From positions 1,188,768 to 1,252,767 of the forward strand of contig CAVWRJ010000025.1 of assembly GCA_963757335.1 (NCBI GenBank): a DNA stretch of 64,000 bases, read 5' to 3'. Position 1 is the first letter of the stretch. Each line of letters opens with the position of its first letter. This DNA comes from DASQPA01 sp963757335 (GTDB taxonomy: Bacteria; Acidobacteriota; Thermoanaerobaculia; Multivoradales; UBA5704). Below, piece after piece: positions 17,735 to 26,266 of the stretch. The position numbers and the translations under genes are program-made. The notes below the pieces were generated by a model. It was not told the origin of the DNA, ran no database searches, and saw only the letters and a list, made by a program, of their open reading frames with translations.

Positions 17735-19630
17735 TTAAGCCTGGGAACCCTTCCCAAAGGCCTCGAGCACGCGGATGAACTCCTTGAGCGGTTTCGCCCG
17801 CGCCCGCAGGTCGTTGAAAAGCCCCCGCTTTTCTTTGAGAAGGTCGGGGGAGGAACCAAACAAAATGCTGGTGATCTTGAATTCACCATTGATGTCCTTG
17901 CTGTATTCAACCAAGGTGCAGATCTCTCGCCCGGCACCGACAGTCCAGATCGCACAGTTGTCTCTCGTCGCGAAATGTGCTTCGTACTCTCCCTTCGATT
18001 GGGCGCTATAGACAAGCATCTCGACATCTAAGCCATCGAAAGACTTCTCATGCTCCTTGAGCATGTCGAGCAATGCTCTCGTTCTTTCGAGGTTGAGCCC
18101 TAACTCCACGAGCTCTTCGACGACGAAAACCCGTTTAATCCGAATGTTACGGTCTCTCACGGCCTCGCGATTTGCATTCAGGTACTTTCTATCTCTGCCG
18201 AAACTGTCTTTCGCCCAGATCAGCTCGTTCGTGATCACACAGAACTCGCTGTTCTCCAGGATAAGGTTGCGCATGAGCTGGACGAAAATATCGGTATAGT
18301 GCTCGACGGGGTTGAGCTGGAGAACCTTGTAGGAGGGGTACTCGCCGGTCATGGCCCGGAGTTCGCGTCGCAGCTCGTCGATCCGGAGCTTGGCCAGACG
18401 TCCGAAGAGGCCGGCATACGGCCCTCGTTTCACCTCGTCGAGCTCGCTCAGCCGCGCCTCGTCGCCCAGCTCAAGAGCGAACCGATGTGCTCCTGGCCAT
18501 CTTGGCGCCAAGGTGTCGACCGCGTCCTCAGGAAGTTTCTCTGCTGCATCGTAAATCCTCCTGAACCGACGCTGGTCGTCGCTCTTATGGCTGCGCGAGA
18601 AAGATAGATCCGATAGATCTGCCTTCTCGACTCGGATGCGGAGGGTCGAATCGCCCTGAACAAAAAGGCCGAAGTGCTGAGTCAAGAGGTCGATCCTGTC
18701 CCCCGATTCCTCGATCAGATCTTCCCGGCCGAGAACAAAGCGGACTTCATAACCGGGGGCGCCGTCCTTCGATTTCATGTTCTGAGCGTCTCGGCAATGC
18801 TTCTTGAGAATCGAGCTGACCTCCGACCAGGCGAGACGCTTCTCGTCGCGCGAGAGGTTGAAGACCCGACTCACCTTCACACCCTTTTCGATGGCCCTGC
18901 GGGTGGCCTCCTGGAACTTGTCCAGCTGATCTCCCCGCCACGAGAGCACATCCGAAACGACGAGGTACTCTCCGCCTTCCTGCATCGAATCCATCTGCGC
19001 AACGAGTAGCTTGGCCGCGCATTCCGCGAGGTCGAGCGTGAAGTGGCGGGAGACATTGCCATCGTCGTGATCAATCTCAACCAGTATATTGGCGTTCCTC
19101 ACCACCATCTCGTCGAGCAGCACAGAAATGAAATTTATATAGTTCCGATCATTCTGTGCCTCGAGCTTCACGATGATGTCGATCAGGGCCATGAGCGAAC
19201 GGATGACATCCTGCGTGCCCTCCTTCTTCGGTGTAAATACCTCGTCCAAGCCCTGTTGAATGCTATCCCTGCCGATGGAGCTGTGAAGCAAATGGATCCG
19301 CTCGAGCTCTTGCCTGAGCTTATCCCCGACATGGATGGTCTTGTTGAGGTGACCGCTCCACTCATAGCCGAACACGGCGATCGAGGAGACCAGGAAGCCG
19401 ACGCCCAAGTGCTCGAGCGTCCGGGACCAGAGCCTGTTCTCGGTAAGCCACCCCTGTCGCACGCCGAGAAACTCCAACGCCAGAAGCGATCCTCCAAGGA
19501 GCACCCCGAGCAACACATAGGGCCATGCCGTCTTGAAGGTCGGCCGCAACTCCCGCCTGGCCTCCTTCACCTTCTCGAAGAAAACTTTTGTCCTCCACAG
19601 GCGCAATTGCCATTCGATCTCCTCTCCCAT
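17735..19630 (-). CDS. Unknown membrane-anchored protein with two internal repeat domains
   Basis: I do not recognise this 631-residue protein. Two probable membrane helices lie near the N-terminus (about 35-54 and 74-92), followed by a large soluble part. Two segments resemble each other: about 195-255 (YLVVSDVLSWRGDQLDKF... AIEKGVKVSRVFNLSRDE) and about 462-525 (FCVITNELIWAKDSFGRD... DRNIRIKRVFVVEELVEL). This suggests a duplicated alpha/beta domain of sensor or phospholipase-D-like type, with no visible catalytic HKD motif. Base composition is clearly lower in GC than the flanking ileS and EamA genes, with AGA, ATA and TTT codons that neighbours avoid. It sits between a full-length ileS and a duplicated ileS 3' end, which implies acquisition by insertion. 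A defence or signalling role is possible but is pure inference. Confidence 0.75.
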   Translation of the reverse strand: MGEEIEWQLRLWRTKVFFEKVKEARRELRPTFKTAWPYVLLGVLLGGSLLALEFLGVRQGWLTENRLWSRTLEHLGVGFLVSSIAVFGYEWSGHLNKTIHVGDKLRQELERIHLLHSSIGRDSIQQGLDEVFTPKKEGTQDVIRSLMALIDIIVKLEAQNDRNYINFISVLLDEMVVRNANILVEIDHDDGNVSRHFTLDLAECAAKLLVAQMDSMQEGGEYLVVSDVLSWRGDQLDKFQEATRRAIEKGVKVSRVFNLSRDEKRLAWSEVSSILKKHCRDAQNMKSKDGAPGYEVRFVLGREDLIEESGDRIDLLTQHFGLFVQGDSTLRIRVEKADLSDLSFSRSHKSDDQRRFRRIYDAAEKLPEDAVDTLAPRWPGAHRFALELGDEARLSELDEVKRGPYAGLFGRLAKLRIDELRRELRAMTGEYPSYKVLQLNPVEHYTDIFVQLMRNLILENSEFCVITNELIWAKDSFGRDRKYLNANREAVRDRNIRIKRVFVVEELVELGLNLERTRALLDMLKEHEKSFDGLDVEMLVYSAQSKGEYEAHFATRDNCAIWTVGAGREICTLVEYSKDINGEFKITSILFGSSPDLLKEKRGLFNDLRARAKPLKEFIRVLEAFGKGSQA

Positions 19631-19658
19631 TCCCTCTCACGCGGGTGTGCAGGGGCCT

Positions 19659-20110
19659 TCAGACCCGCTCGACCGCGAGCCGCACCGTCTCAGCTCCGAG
19701 CGTTACATCCACACCGTCGAGAGGATCGGCGCTCCGCCGGATCTCTGCGGCCAGGGTCTCCTCGGCGAGGTAATCGCTCGCCGCGTCGAGGGTTGCCGCG
19801 AGCTCGTCGCCGGCCGCATAGCGGATGCGGATGCGGTCCGCCACCGCGAGCCCCATCTCCTTGCGCAGGCTCTGGATGTGCCGCACGAGGTCACGCACCC
19901 TCCCCTCGCGGAGCAGCGCCTCGTCCAGCCGGATGTCGAGGGCGACGAGGAAGCCGTCCCCTTCGGCGATCGCCCAGCCCTCTTCGGCCGTCTTCTCGAT
20001 CACGACCTCTCCAGGCTCCAGGGTGACGGCCTGCCCCTCCACCTCAATGACCAGCGTTCCCTGGCGCAGAAGGGCCTCGCTCTCCGCGGCGGGGCGGGCC
20101 GCCAAGGCCC
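19659..20110. repeat. ileS 3' end, original copy of a direct repeat
   Basis: This segment is repeated, diverged, at 17230-17732 in the same orientation. The pair flanks the unknown gene at 17735-19630, with the repeat junction only 3 nt from that gene's stop codon. Confidence 0.85.
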
Positions 20111-22782
20111 CGGCGAGCGGCGCGAACTGGCGGCCATACTTGGGCTTCGCCTTTTTGGCGTCGAGCCGCGCCGAGAGGCGGTAGAGGCCGGCGGCGGAGT
20201 CGACGAAGCGGATCTCCTTGACGTTCAGCTCATCCACGAGAAGCGGCAGGAAGGCCGCAAGGTCGGCGGCGAGCGCTCGGTCCGAGGCCACGACTCTCAT
20301 TTCGGCGAGCGGCTGGCGCACCTTGAGCCCGGCTTTGCCGCGCGCCGCCTGCCCCTGCTCGGCCAGGGTGCGGACTGCGTCCATGCCGGCAAGGAGGCGC
20401 TCGTCGACCACCTCTCCCGAGGGCGAAGGGAAGTTGCAGAGGTGGACGCTGACCGGCGCTGACTCGTCGTAGGCGCGCACCAGCTTCTGGTACATCGCCT
20501 CGTCCGAAGGGGATGACCGGCGCCAGGAGCTTAACCACCTCACGAGGCATTCCCAGAGGGTCTGGTAGGCCGCCATCTTCCCGGCGTCCTCGCCACCCCG
20601 CCAGAAGCGGCGCCGGCTGCGGCGCAGGTACCAGCGCGACAGAGCATCGACGAATTCGTTCACGTCACGCATGAAGACGTGGACGCTGTAGCGTCGGTAG
20701 CTCTGGTGAGCTCTCTCCACGAGCCGTTCGAGGCGATAGAGAATCCAGCGGTCGAGGTCGGTGCGCTCCGGTAGGGGTAAACGAGACAAGCGAGGATCGA
20801 AGCAATCGACCTCCGCGTAGGTCAGAAAGAACTCGTAGATGTTCCAGAGGACGAGGAACTGCCGCCGGGCATCGCGGATCTTGCCGTAGCCGAACCAGAG
20901 GTCGTGCTCCGGGTTGTGGGAGGCATACAGCCAGCGCATAGCGTCCGCCCCCTCCTGCTCGGCCGCCTGGTTGAACTCGACGGCGTTGCCCTTGCTCTTG
21001 TGCATCTCCTCGCCCTTCTCGTCTTTCATCAGCCGGTAGCCGAACATGCAGCCTGAAGGGCGGGCGGCCTTCCATCACCGTGCTCATGGCGAGAATGGCG
21101 TAGAACCAGTTGCGGAACTGGCCCGGGAAGCTCTCGGAGATCCAGTCGGCGGGGAACCACTTCTCCCAGTACGCGCGGTCGCTGCCATAGCGCATCGTCG
21201 AGTAGGGGACGATGCCGGCGTCGAGCCAGGGGTTGCCGACGTCCGGGATGCGCGCCACCTCGCCGCCGCAACGGGTGCAGGCGATGCGGACGGCGTCGAT
21301 CCAGGGGCGATGCGGCGAGTGGCCGTCGAACTCCTCCCAGCCGGCGACGGCGCGCTCCCGGAGCTCCTCGCGGCTCCCCAGGACCTCGAAAGTGTCGCAC
21401 TCCCGGCAGTAGTAGATGGGGAGGGCGAGCCCCCAGTAGCGTTTTTTCGAGATCATCCAGTCCCGCATGTTGTTGAGCCACTCGATCTCGAGCTTCTGGC
21501 CGACTTCCGGAATCCAGCGGGTCTCTTCGGTGACCTTGATGATGTCGTGGCGCAGCTCGTCCATCCGGATGTACCACTCGTCGACGAGCCGGAAGAGGAG
21601 CTGGGTCTTGCACCGCCAGCAGATCGGATAAGCGTGGCGGTAGTCCTCGGTCTTGTAGAGGAGCCCCTTCTCGGTCAGCGCCCGGTGGACGGGGGTGGCG
21701 AGGGTCCCGGCCTCCAACCCGGTGAACGGGCCGAAGCCGTCGACGAAGATGCCGGCCTCGTCGATGGGGGCGATGGCGGGCAGGCCCAGGGCCTTGCCTA
21801 GCTCGTAGTCCTCCTTGCCGCAGCCCGGTGCGATATGGACGATCCCGGTCCCCTCGGCGGTGCTGACCTCTTTCCAGGGGATGACCCGGTGCGCCTCCGG
21901 ATGCTGCGCCGGCAGCTCGTCGAACGGGCCGTCGTAGCTCCACCCCACCATCTGCTCGCCGGGGAGCTCGGCCAGGATCTCGACCGGCCCCTTGCCGGCG
22001 GTGGTGGCGGCGAGGCGGTCCTTCTGGAGGTAGTAGATCTCTTCGCCCTGCCTGACCTTTACATAGGGCAGCTCCGGGTGCACGGCGGCGGCGACGTTGG
22101 CGGGGAGGGTCCAGGGAGTCGTCGTCCAGACGAGGAGGAACTCCCCCGGCCGGCCGCGCAGGGGGAGCTTGACCGTGGGCGAGCGGTGGACGACCTCGGG
22201 CCGTTCCTCGTTCGAGATCTCATGTTGGGAGATCCCGGTGCCGCAGCGCGGGCACCAGGGCATGGCGTCCCAACCATGGTAGACATAGCCCTTCTCGTGG
22301 CAGCGCTTCAGGAACTGCCAGATGGTGTAGTTGTTCTCGTCGGCCATCGTGAAGTAGGAGTGGTCCCAGTCCATCCAGTAGCCGAGGCGCTGCGACTGCC
22401 CAGTCTGGATGGCGGCATACTTCAAGACCCGCTCCTTGCACTTCTCGACGAAGGCGGCGATGCCGTAGGCCTCAATGTCGCGCTTCGACTTGAACCCCAG
22501 TTCCTTCTCCACCTCGACCTCGACCCAAAGCCCCTGGCAGTCGAAGCCGTTCTGGTAGCGCAGCTCGTGCCCGGTCATGGCATGGAAGCGCTGGAAGAGG
22601 TCCTTATACGTCCGTCCCCACCCGTGGTGGACACCCATGGGATTGTTGGCCGTGATAGGGCCGTCGAGGAACGACCAGGGCGGCTTGCCGCGGTTCTGCT
22701 CGACGAGCTTCTCGAAGCAGCGCTCGCGGGCCCAGAAGGCTAGGATGTCGCGCTCTAGGGCTGGGAAGTTGGTGGTGGTCAA
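19659..22782 (-). CDS. ileS: Isoleucine-tRNA ligase (one frameshift)
   Basis: Class I aminoacyl-tRNA synthetase, about 1040 residues once the frame is restored. The HIGH-type signature is NPMGVHHGWGRTYKD (residues 48-61), and the KMSKS-type loop is GEEMHKSKGNAV (about 21008-20975). Both forms are typical of one bacterial IleS subclass. WTTTPWTLPAN marks the editing domain; the pairs CPRC, CRECD and CTRC look like zinc-binding cysteines. The 22782 frame runs to about 21055 and continues one base off at 21047 (FGYRLMKDEKGEEM), so a single-base indel near 21050 is the only defect. This gene is essential, so a sequence error is the more likely explanation unless another copy exists. The C-terminal 150 codons are duplicated at 17230-17732. 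It lies between two lower-GC segments. Confidence 0.93.
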
Positions 22783-22795
22783 GGGCGGCTCCTCT

Positions 22796-23563
22796 TCACG
22801 TCGTTACCCTCTCCGAGCTGGACCTGCCAGTCAGGCCCCCCTTTATGAGACACTTCAATCTTTTCTGTTCCTTCTCGCTCAAACCATTGAGCTCGTCCTC
22901 CTCGAGCGTCAAGACGTAAGCCCTCTCCAGTACCCCAGCCCGTTCGTAGAATTCGAGCAGAGTTATCAATATTCCCAGCAATGCGATCACCAGGATTATG
23001 AAAAAATGATGCCACCAGTAATGCCACCAGTGTAAACTGGATACCACGACCAGATATGCCACGAACAAAATGATGATCATGCTACGACTGAATTCCTTGA
23101 TACCCGATGCGGAAGCACTATGCCCCTCGAAAGAATGGAACGCAGAGAGCACACCCTCATAAAACTTCGCTTTTTTGTAGAAGGTTTCTGGCAGGCAATC
23201 GAAAGCATCCCGAGTCAGTTCGAAGCTATAGCCGTCACTCGTCGCGCAGGTCAGCAGAGACTTGTGGTGGCAGAACCAAAAAGCCGCACCCCGCCGCTGA
23301 AGGCCGCCCAATAAGAACCAGCCTAGGGCATTCACGACAAGACCCAAGGGAATTGCCAGCGCGAGCGATACCAACAAGATAAAGGCCTTGACCTCGCGCC
23401 CAATCTTCTCCCCATGATCATGCAAATCGAAGGGCACATTGAAATAGTAGCCAATGAGCAGTAGCAGGATGATTACTAACCCAGCCGCGCCATTGGCGAG
23501 GAATCTTAGATAGGAGACCTTGACGCCCGAACCCGAAAGTTCAATCTTGTTGTCGTCAGGCAT
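22796..23563 (-). CDS. Unknown integral membrane protein, translationally coupled to the dehydrogenase upstream
   Basis: I do not recognise this 255-residue protein. The start is placed at ATG 23563, which overlaps the stop of the upstream dehydrogenase (23558-23556) as ATGCCTGA, so the two genes are probably co-translated. Four hydrophobic segments are visible: about 20-40 (GAAGLVIILLLLIGYYF), 60-85 (AFILLVSLALAIPLGLVVNAL), 160-178 and 182-203. The loop between the second and third is long and Cys/His/aromatic-containing (FWFCHHKSLLTCATSDGY). The C-terminus is charged. Like the upstream gene it is lower in GC than the surrounding genome, which suggests the pair arrived together. It ends 14 nt before the ileS start. 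Confidence 0.75.
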   Translation of the reverse strand: MPDDNKIELSGSGVKVSYLRFLANGAAGLVIILLLLIGYYFNVPFDLHDHGEKIGREVKAFILLVSLALAIPLGLVVNALGWFLLGGLQRRGAAFWFCHHKSLLTCATSDGYSFELTRDAFDCLPETFYKKAKFYEGVLSAFHSFEGHSASASGIKEFSRSMIIILFVAYLVVVSSLHWWHYWWHHFFIILVIALLGILITLLEFYERAGVLERAYVLTLEEDELNGLSEKEQKRLKCLIKGGLTGRSSSERVTT

Positions 23564-24905
23564 CAGGTACTTTCCGGCCAAACTCGGAGAACTCGGCGTC
23601 CATGCGGAGCCGAGCGAAGGCACGGCCATCGACTTCCGCTGGGTTGTCGACCCGATAGGCTTCGTACTTGGACTTGAATTCTTTTCGCAGATCTTTCGCC
23701 CGCTCGAGACCTGCGTCCCGAATATTCTTTAGACTATTCCCCGTTGCATCGAGAACTCGGCGCATGTTCTCCTCAACGACTTTCGCTGTATAGTCAGAGG
23801 TGCTATCCCTTAGGTAGGTATACCACTTCCTCTTATTCACTCCCTTGAGCTCAGCCCGATAAGCCCAATCCGCCCAGCACCCGATCAATCCCCCGCAGTT
23901 GACGATGTAGTCAGTAAAAATGAAGACACCAAGGGACTCCAGGTAGCTCTCTGCTTCATACGTAAGAGGGTGGTTTGCGCCTTCCATTACGATTTTAACA
24001 CCCGAAGCGTTCGCGAATTGTGTTACGTCCCAGGCCTTTCGCTCAATCTCAGGTTGACCGGGCATCGCGAGGACATCCGTTCGCGCAGCGGGCACGAAGA
24101 TCTCAGCTTCTACCTTGAAAAGGCTATCCCGTTCGTACCAATGCGCACCATCAGGAGTATTGAGCTTGTACTGCTCAAAAAATTCATCGCCATGGTTCTT
24201 CCAATTATTGAATAGAAGATCGATATCGAGTCCCTTCGGAGTCGTCGCAATTAAAGCGCCATGGGAAGTACTGACAGCATTGACGATAACACCGTGACCT
24301 TGGAGGTGCTTCGCGAAATGAGCACCGACTGCACCGAACCCCTGGACAGCTGCCCTCATCGTATGCAGGTCCCACTTCAAGCGTGGCGCGGCAATAGACA
24401 ACGCTGCGTCCATGCCGCGAGCAGTGTTGCCTTCCCGGTCGATCGAAAGCCCTCCCTTTTCCTTGGACAAGCCCGAAACGTGGTCCCCCTCGCCGTGGGT
24501 GTGGGCGAGGAGATCCATCACTGCCTCACCACAGGCGATGTCTGGTCCAAAGATCACGCCCGGGTCGGCGACCTTGAGCTCGGCCAGGTGCGCGGCCATG
24601 ATCTCGGCCATTTCGGCAGTCTGCGGCAGGCCTTTGGGGCAGTAGACCACCGACTTCTCGCCATCAGCTGGGATCCCGGCGAGCGCGCTCTTCCAGGTCA
24701 TCCCTTCAGCAAGCTCACCGAGCTCTGTCCGACCTACCGGGGTTTCTCCCTCGACGAACCGGACGCCTCCGATTCGCCGCGCGAACCGCTGGTCGTGCAC
24801 AGCGGTGCAAGCATGGACCTTCCCGTGTGACTCCGTCTCATGATCGGTTTCGACTACGACCTTGTAGGTCTCGCCGTTGATCTGAACATCCCGCTGTGTT
24901 GGCAT
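23556..24905 (-). CDS. Glu/Leu/Phe/Val dehydrogenase superfamily protein, divergent
   Basis: A 449-residue NAD(P)-dependent amino acid dehydrogenase-like protein. The conserved motif MTWKSALAGIPADGEKSVV aligns with MTYKAALAG...GGGKG of the family: Lys72 and Lys84 are present, but the Gly-rich GGGK is replaced by DGEK. GPDIACGE, the Rossmann segment VQGFGAVGAHFAKHL and VMEGANHPLT follow in the usual order. ATG 24905 is preceded by a GAGAGGAGTC site. Substrate specificity is not assignable, because the altered glycine loop makes standard glutamate or leucine dehydrogenase activity uncertain. GC is lower than in flanking genes. It forms an overlapping pair with the membrane protein at 22796-23563 and lies divergent, across the 21-bp array, from a canonical leucine dehydrogenase at 26267. 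Confidence 0.85.
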   Translation of the reverse strand: MPTQRDVQINGETYKVVVETDHETESHGKVHACTAVHDQRFARRIGGVRFVEGETPVGRTELGELAEGMTWKSALAGIPADGEKSVVYCPKGLPQTAEMAEIMAAHLAELKVADPGVIFGPDIACGEAVMDLLAHTHGEGDHVSGLSKEKGGLSIDREGNTARGMDAALSIAAPRLKWDLHTMRAAVQGFGAVGAHFAKHLQGHGVIVNAVSTSHGALIATTPKGLDIDLLFNNWKNHGDEFFEQYKLNTPDGAHWYERDSLFKVEAEIFVPAARTDVLAMPGQPEIERKAWDVTQFANASGVKIVMEGANHPLTYEAESYLESLGVFIFTDYIVNCGGLIGCWADWAYRAELKGVNKRKWYTYLRDSTSDYTAKVVEENMRRVLDATGNSLKNIRDAGLERAKDLRKEFKSKYEAYRVDNPAEVDGRAFARLRMDAEFSEFGRKVPDA

Positions 24906-25190
24906 CGTCTATGACTCCTCTCGGCATCCGCCGCATCGTACATGTGATCGTGCCCGGGCAGATCTCGGCCCTGCCGGCGCGCGCGATCTCCTGCGCTCCA
25001 ACCGAAGGAGATCTCAGCCCAGCTGCAGCGACCTCTCCCCGCTCGACCTCTTCCTGTTGGAACTATGGATATAGGGTTTCAGATACCCCACGATCCTGTC
25101 AACACTTCCTTCTCTACTAAGGAGCACCGTGCCAGCCAAGTCTGAAGGTTGAGACACCACCGCCCTGGCTTTGTTGAGCCCCCAAGACAT

Positions 25191-25640
25191 CCAATAGGCC
25201 GGAAACAGGTCCCCATAGCGCGGTGAAAGCCGGATTTAGGAGGCCGGAAACCTGCTTTAGGGGCGCCGCTGCAGCTTTTAGGGAGTCTACGTGCTCTGGA
25301 ATGAAGCTGAAAAGGAGACTTTACGCTCCGATAGGGTCATTTCAAGATCTGGAATGAGCATTTCAGCCTCTGAAAAGAGGGTGTCACACTCCAGCAAGAG
25401 CATTTCGAGTCGCTAAATGAGGATTCTGCTCGGCAAAAAGAGGATTCTAGGCCCCTAAAAGACCCAGATGGACCCTTAAAAGAGGATGCCAGCCGGTAAA
25501 AAGGTCTTTTTGGCGGGCGAAACAGAGCTTTCCTGCCGCTGAAAAGCTCATTCCAGATCTGGAAAAGCTCATTTCTGGAGCTGGAGAGAGGATTCCCGCC
25601 TTGAAGGGGCCGCTCCAGCTCTGGCCTCCTCTCTCTGCAG
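25191..25640. repeat. Degenerate 21-bp-period tandem array (about 20 units)
   Basis: The 886-bp intergenic stretch 24906-25791 contains no convincing gene. Its core is an array whose units are almost all exactly 21 bp long but only partly conserved, with a consensus close to CTGAAAAGAGCATTTC plus five variable positions. Good examples lie at 25348-25368, 25432-25452 and 25538-25600. The units have no unique spacers, so this is not a CRISPR. Because 21 bp equals seven codons, the minus strand reads in places as heptads such as EMSFSRS and GMSFSAA, but stop codons interrupt it. I see nothing else in 24906-25190 or 25641-25791. Confidence 0.75.
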
Positions 25641-25791
25641 GCCTTGGGAGGCCCCGGACAGAATGAAGCGGCTCGCGACGACGCACAACTACCGGATAGG
25701 AAAGGACATCGGAGGCGCGCCTCCCCCAGATCCTTCGCAAGCTCAGGATGACGGATAGGGAATTTGGGTGAAAAACTTCAGAGAAGCGAGC

Positions 25792-26022
25792 CTAGAAAGC
25801 TCCGTCACGCATCCGCTCGCGCTGTCGCTCCGCTAGAAGGCGGCGCCCTAGGCCACGCGAGATCCCCTTGGCCGCCCGGATGGGGTCTTCGGCGACCGGC
25901 ATGACCCGGATAGTGTGCCCGTCGTCGATCCACTCCAGCCGAGTCTGCGGCTCGATCCCATGATCTCGGCGAATCTTTGCAGGCACTACGGTCGCCCCGC
26001 GCTCCGTCACAGTGGTCTTCAT
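25792..26022 (-). CDS. AbrB/MazE-type (SpoVT-AbrB) antitoxin-like DNA-binding protein
   Basis: A 76-residue protein with the swapped-hairpin AbrB fold signature: TTVTERGATVVPAKIRRDHG, then IEPQTRLEWIDDGHTIRVMP. It is the usual length for a type II antitoxin that binds its own promoter. The Arg-rich C-terminus (RRLLAERQRERMRD) is where such antitoxins usually contact their toxin. No PIN-domain or other toxin follows on either side: the downstream 150 bp lead into the 21-bp array, and the upstream neighbour is divergent. It is either an orphan antitoxin or a solitary transcription factor. Confidence 0.8.
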   Translation of the reverse strand: MKTTVTERGATVVPAKIRRDHGIEPQTRLEWIDDGHTIRVMPVAEDPIRAAKGISRGLGRRLLAERQRERMRDGAF

Positions 26023-26266
26023 CGCCAGCCTCCAGCGAGATGCTGTGGGATTTTCTTCGGGAAAGCAAGGCTCGCCCCCGGAAAACCCGCCCTTTCCCGC
26101 CCGCCGCCCATCGGCTAGACTTCCCCCGTTTCCGCCCGCGCCACACGCCCGGGCACAAGATCACCCGAGACAGACATCCGGCTCTCTCCCGCGGGCCTCC
26201 GAGCCCGGCTTGGGACCACTCACGGCCCGCCCGACGATAGAGCCTGGCATCGTAGAAGGGAGCGTA

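Noticed and set aside
25085..25102. Perfect TTGACA on the minus strand upstream of the dehydrogenase
   Set aside because: The hexamer at 17-bp spacing is not -10-like, and the nearest TATATC is 23 bp away, so I do not call a promoter.
25447..25740. 97-codon minus-strand ORF over the 21-bp array
   Set aside because: It is made of array units, has no ribosome-binding site, and the heptad pattern is cut by stops in the rest of the array; treated as repeat DNA.
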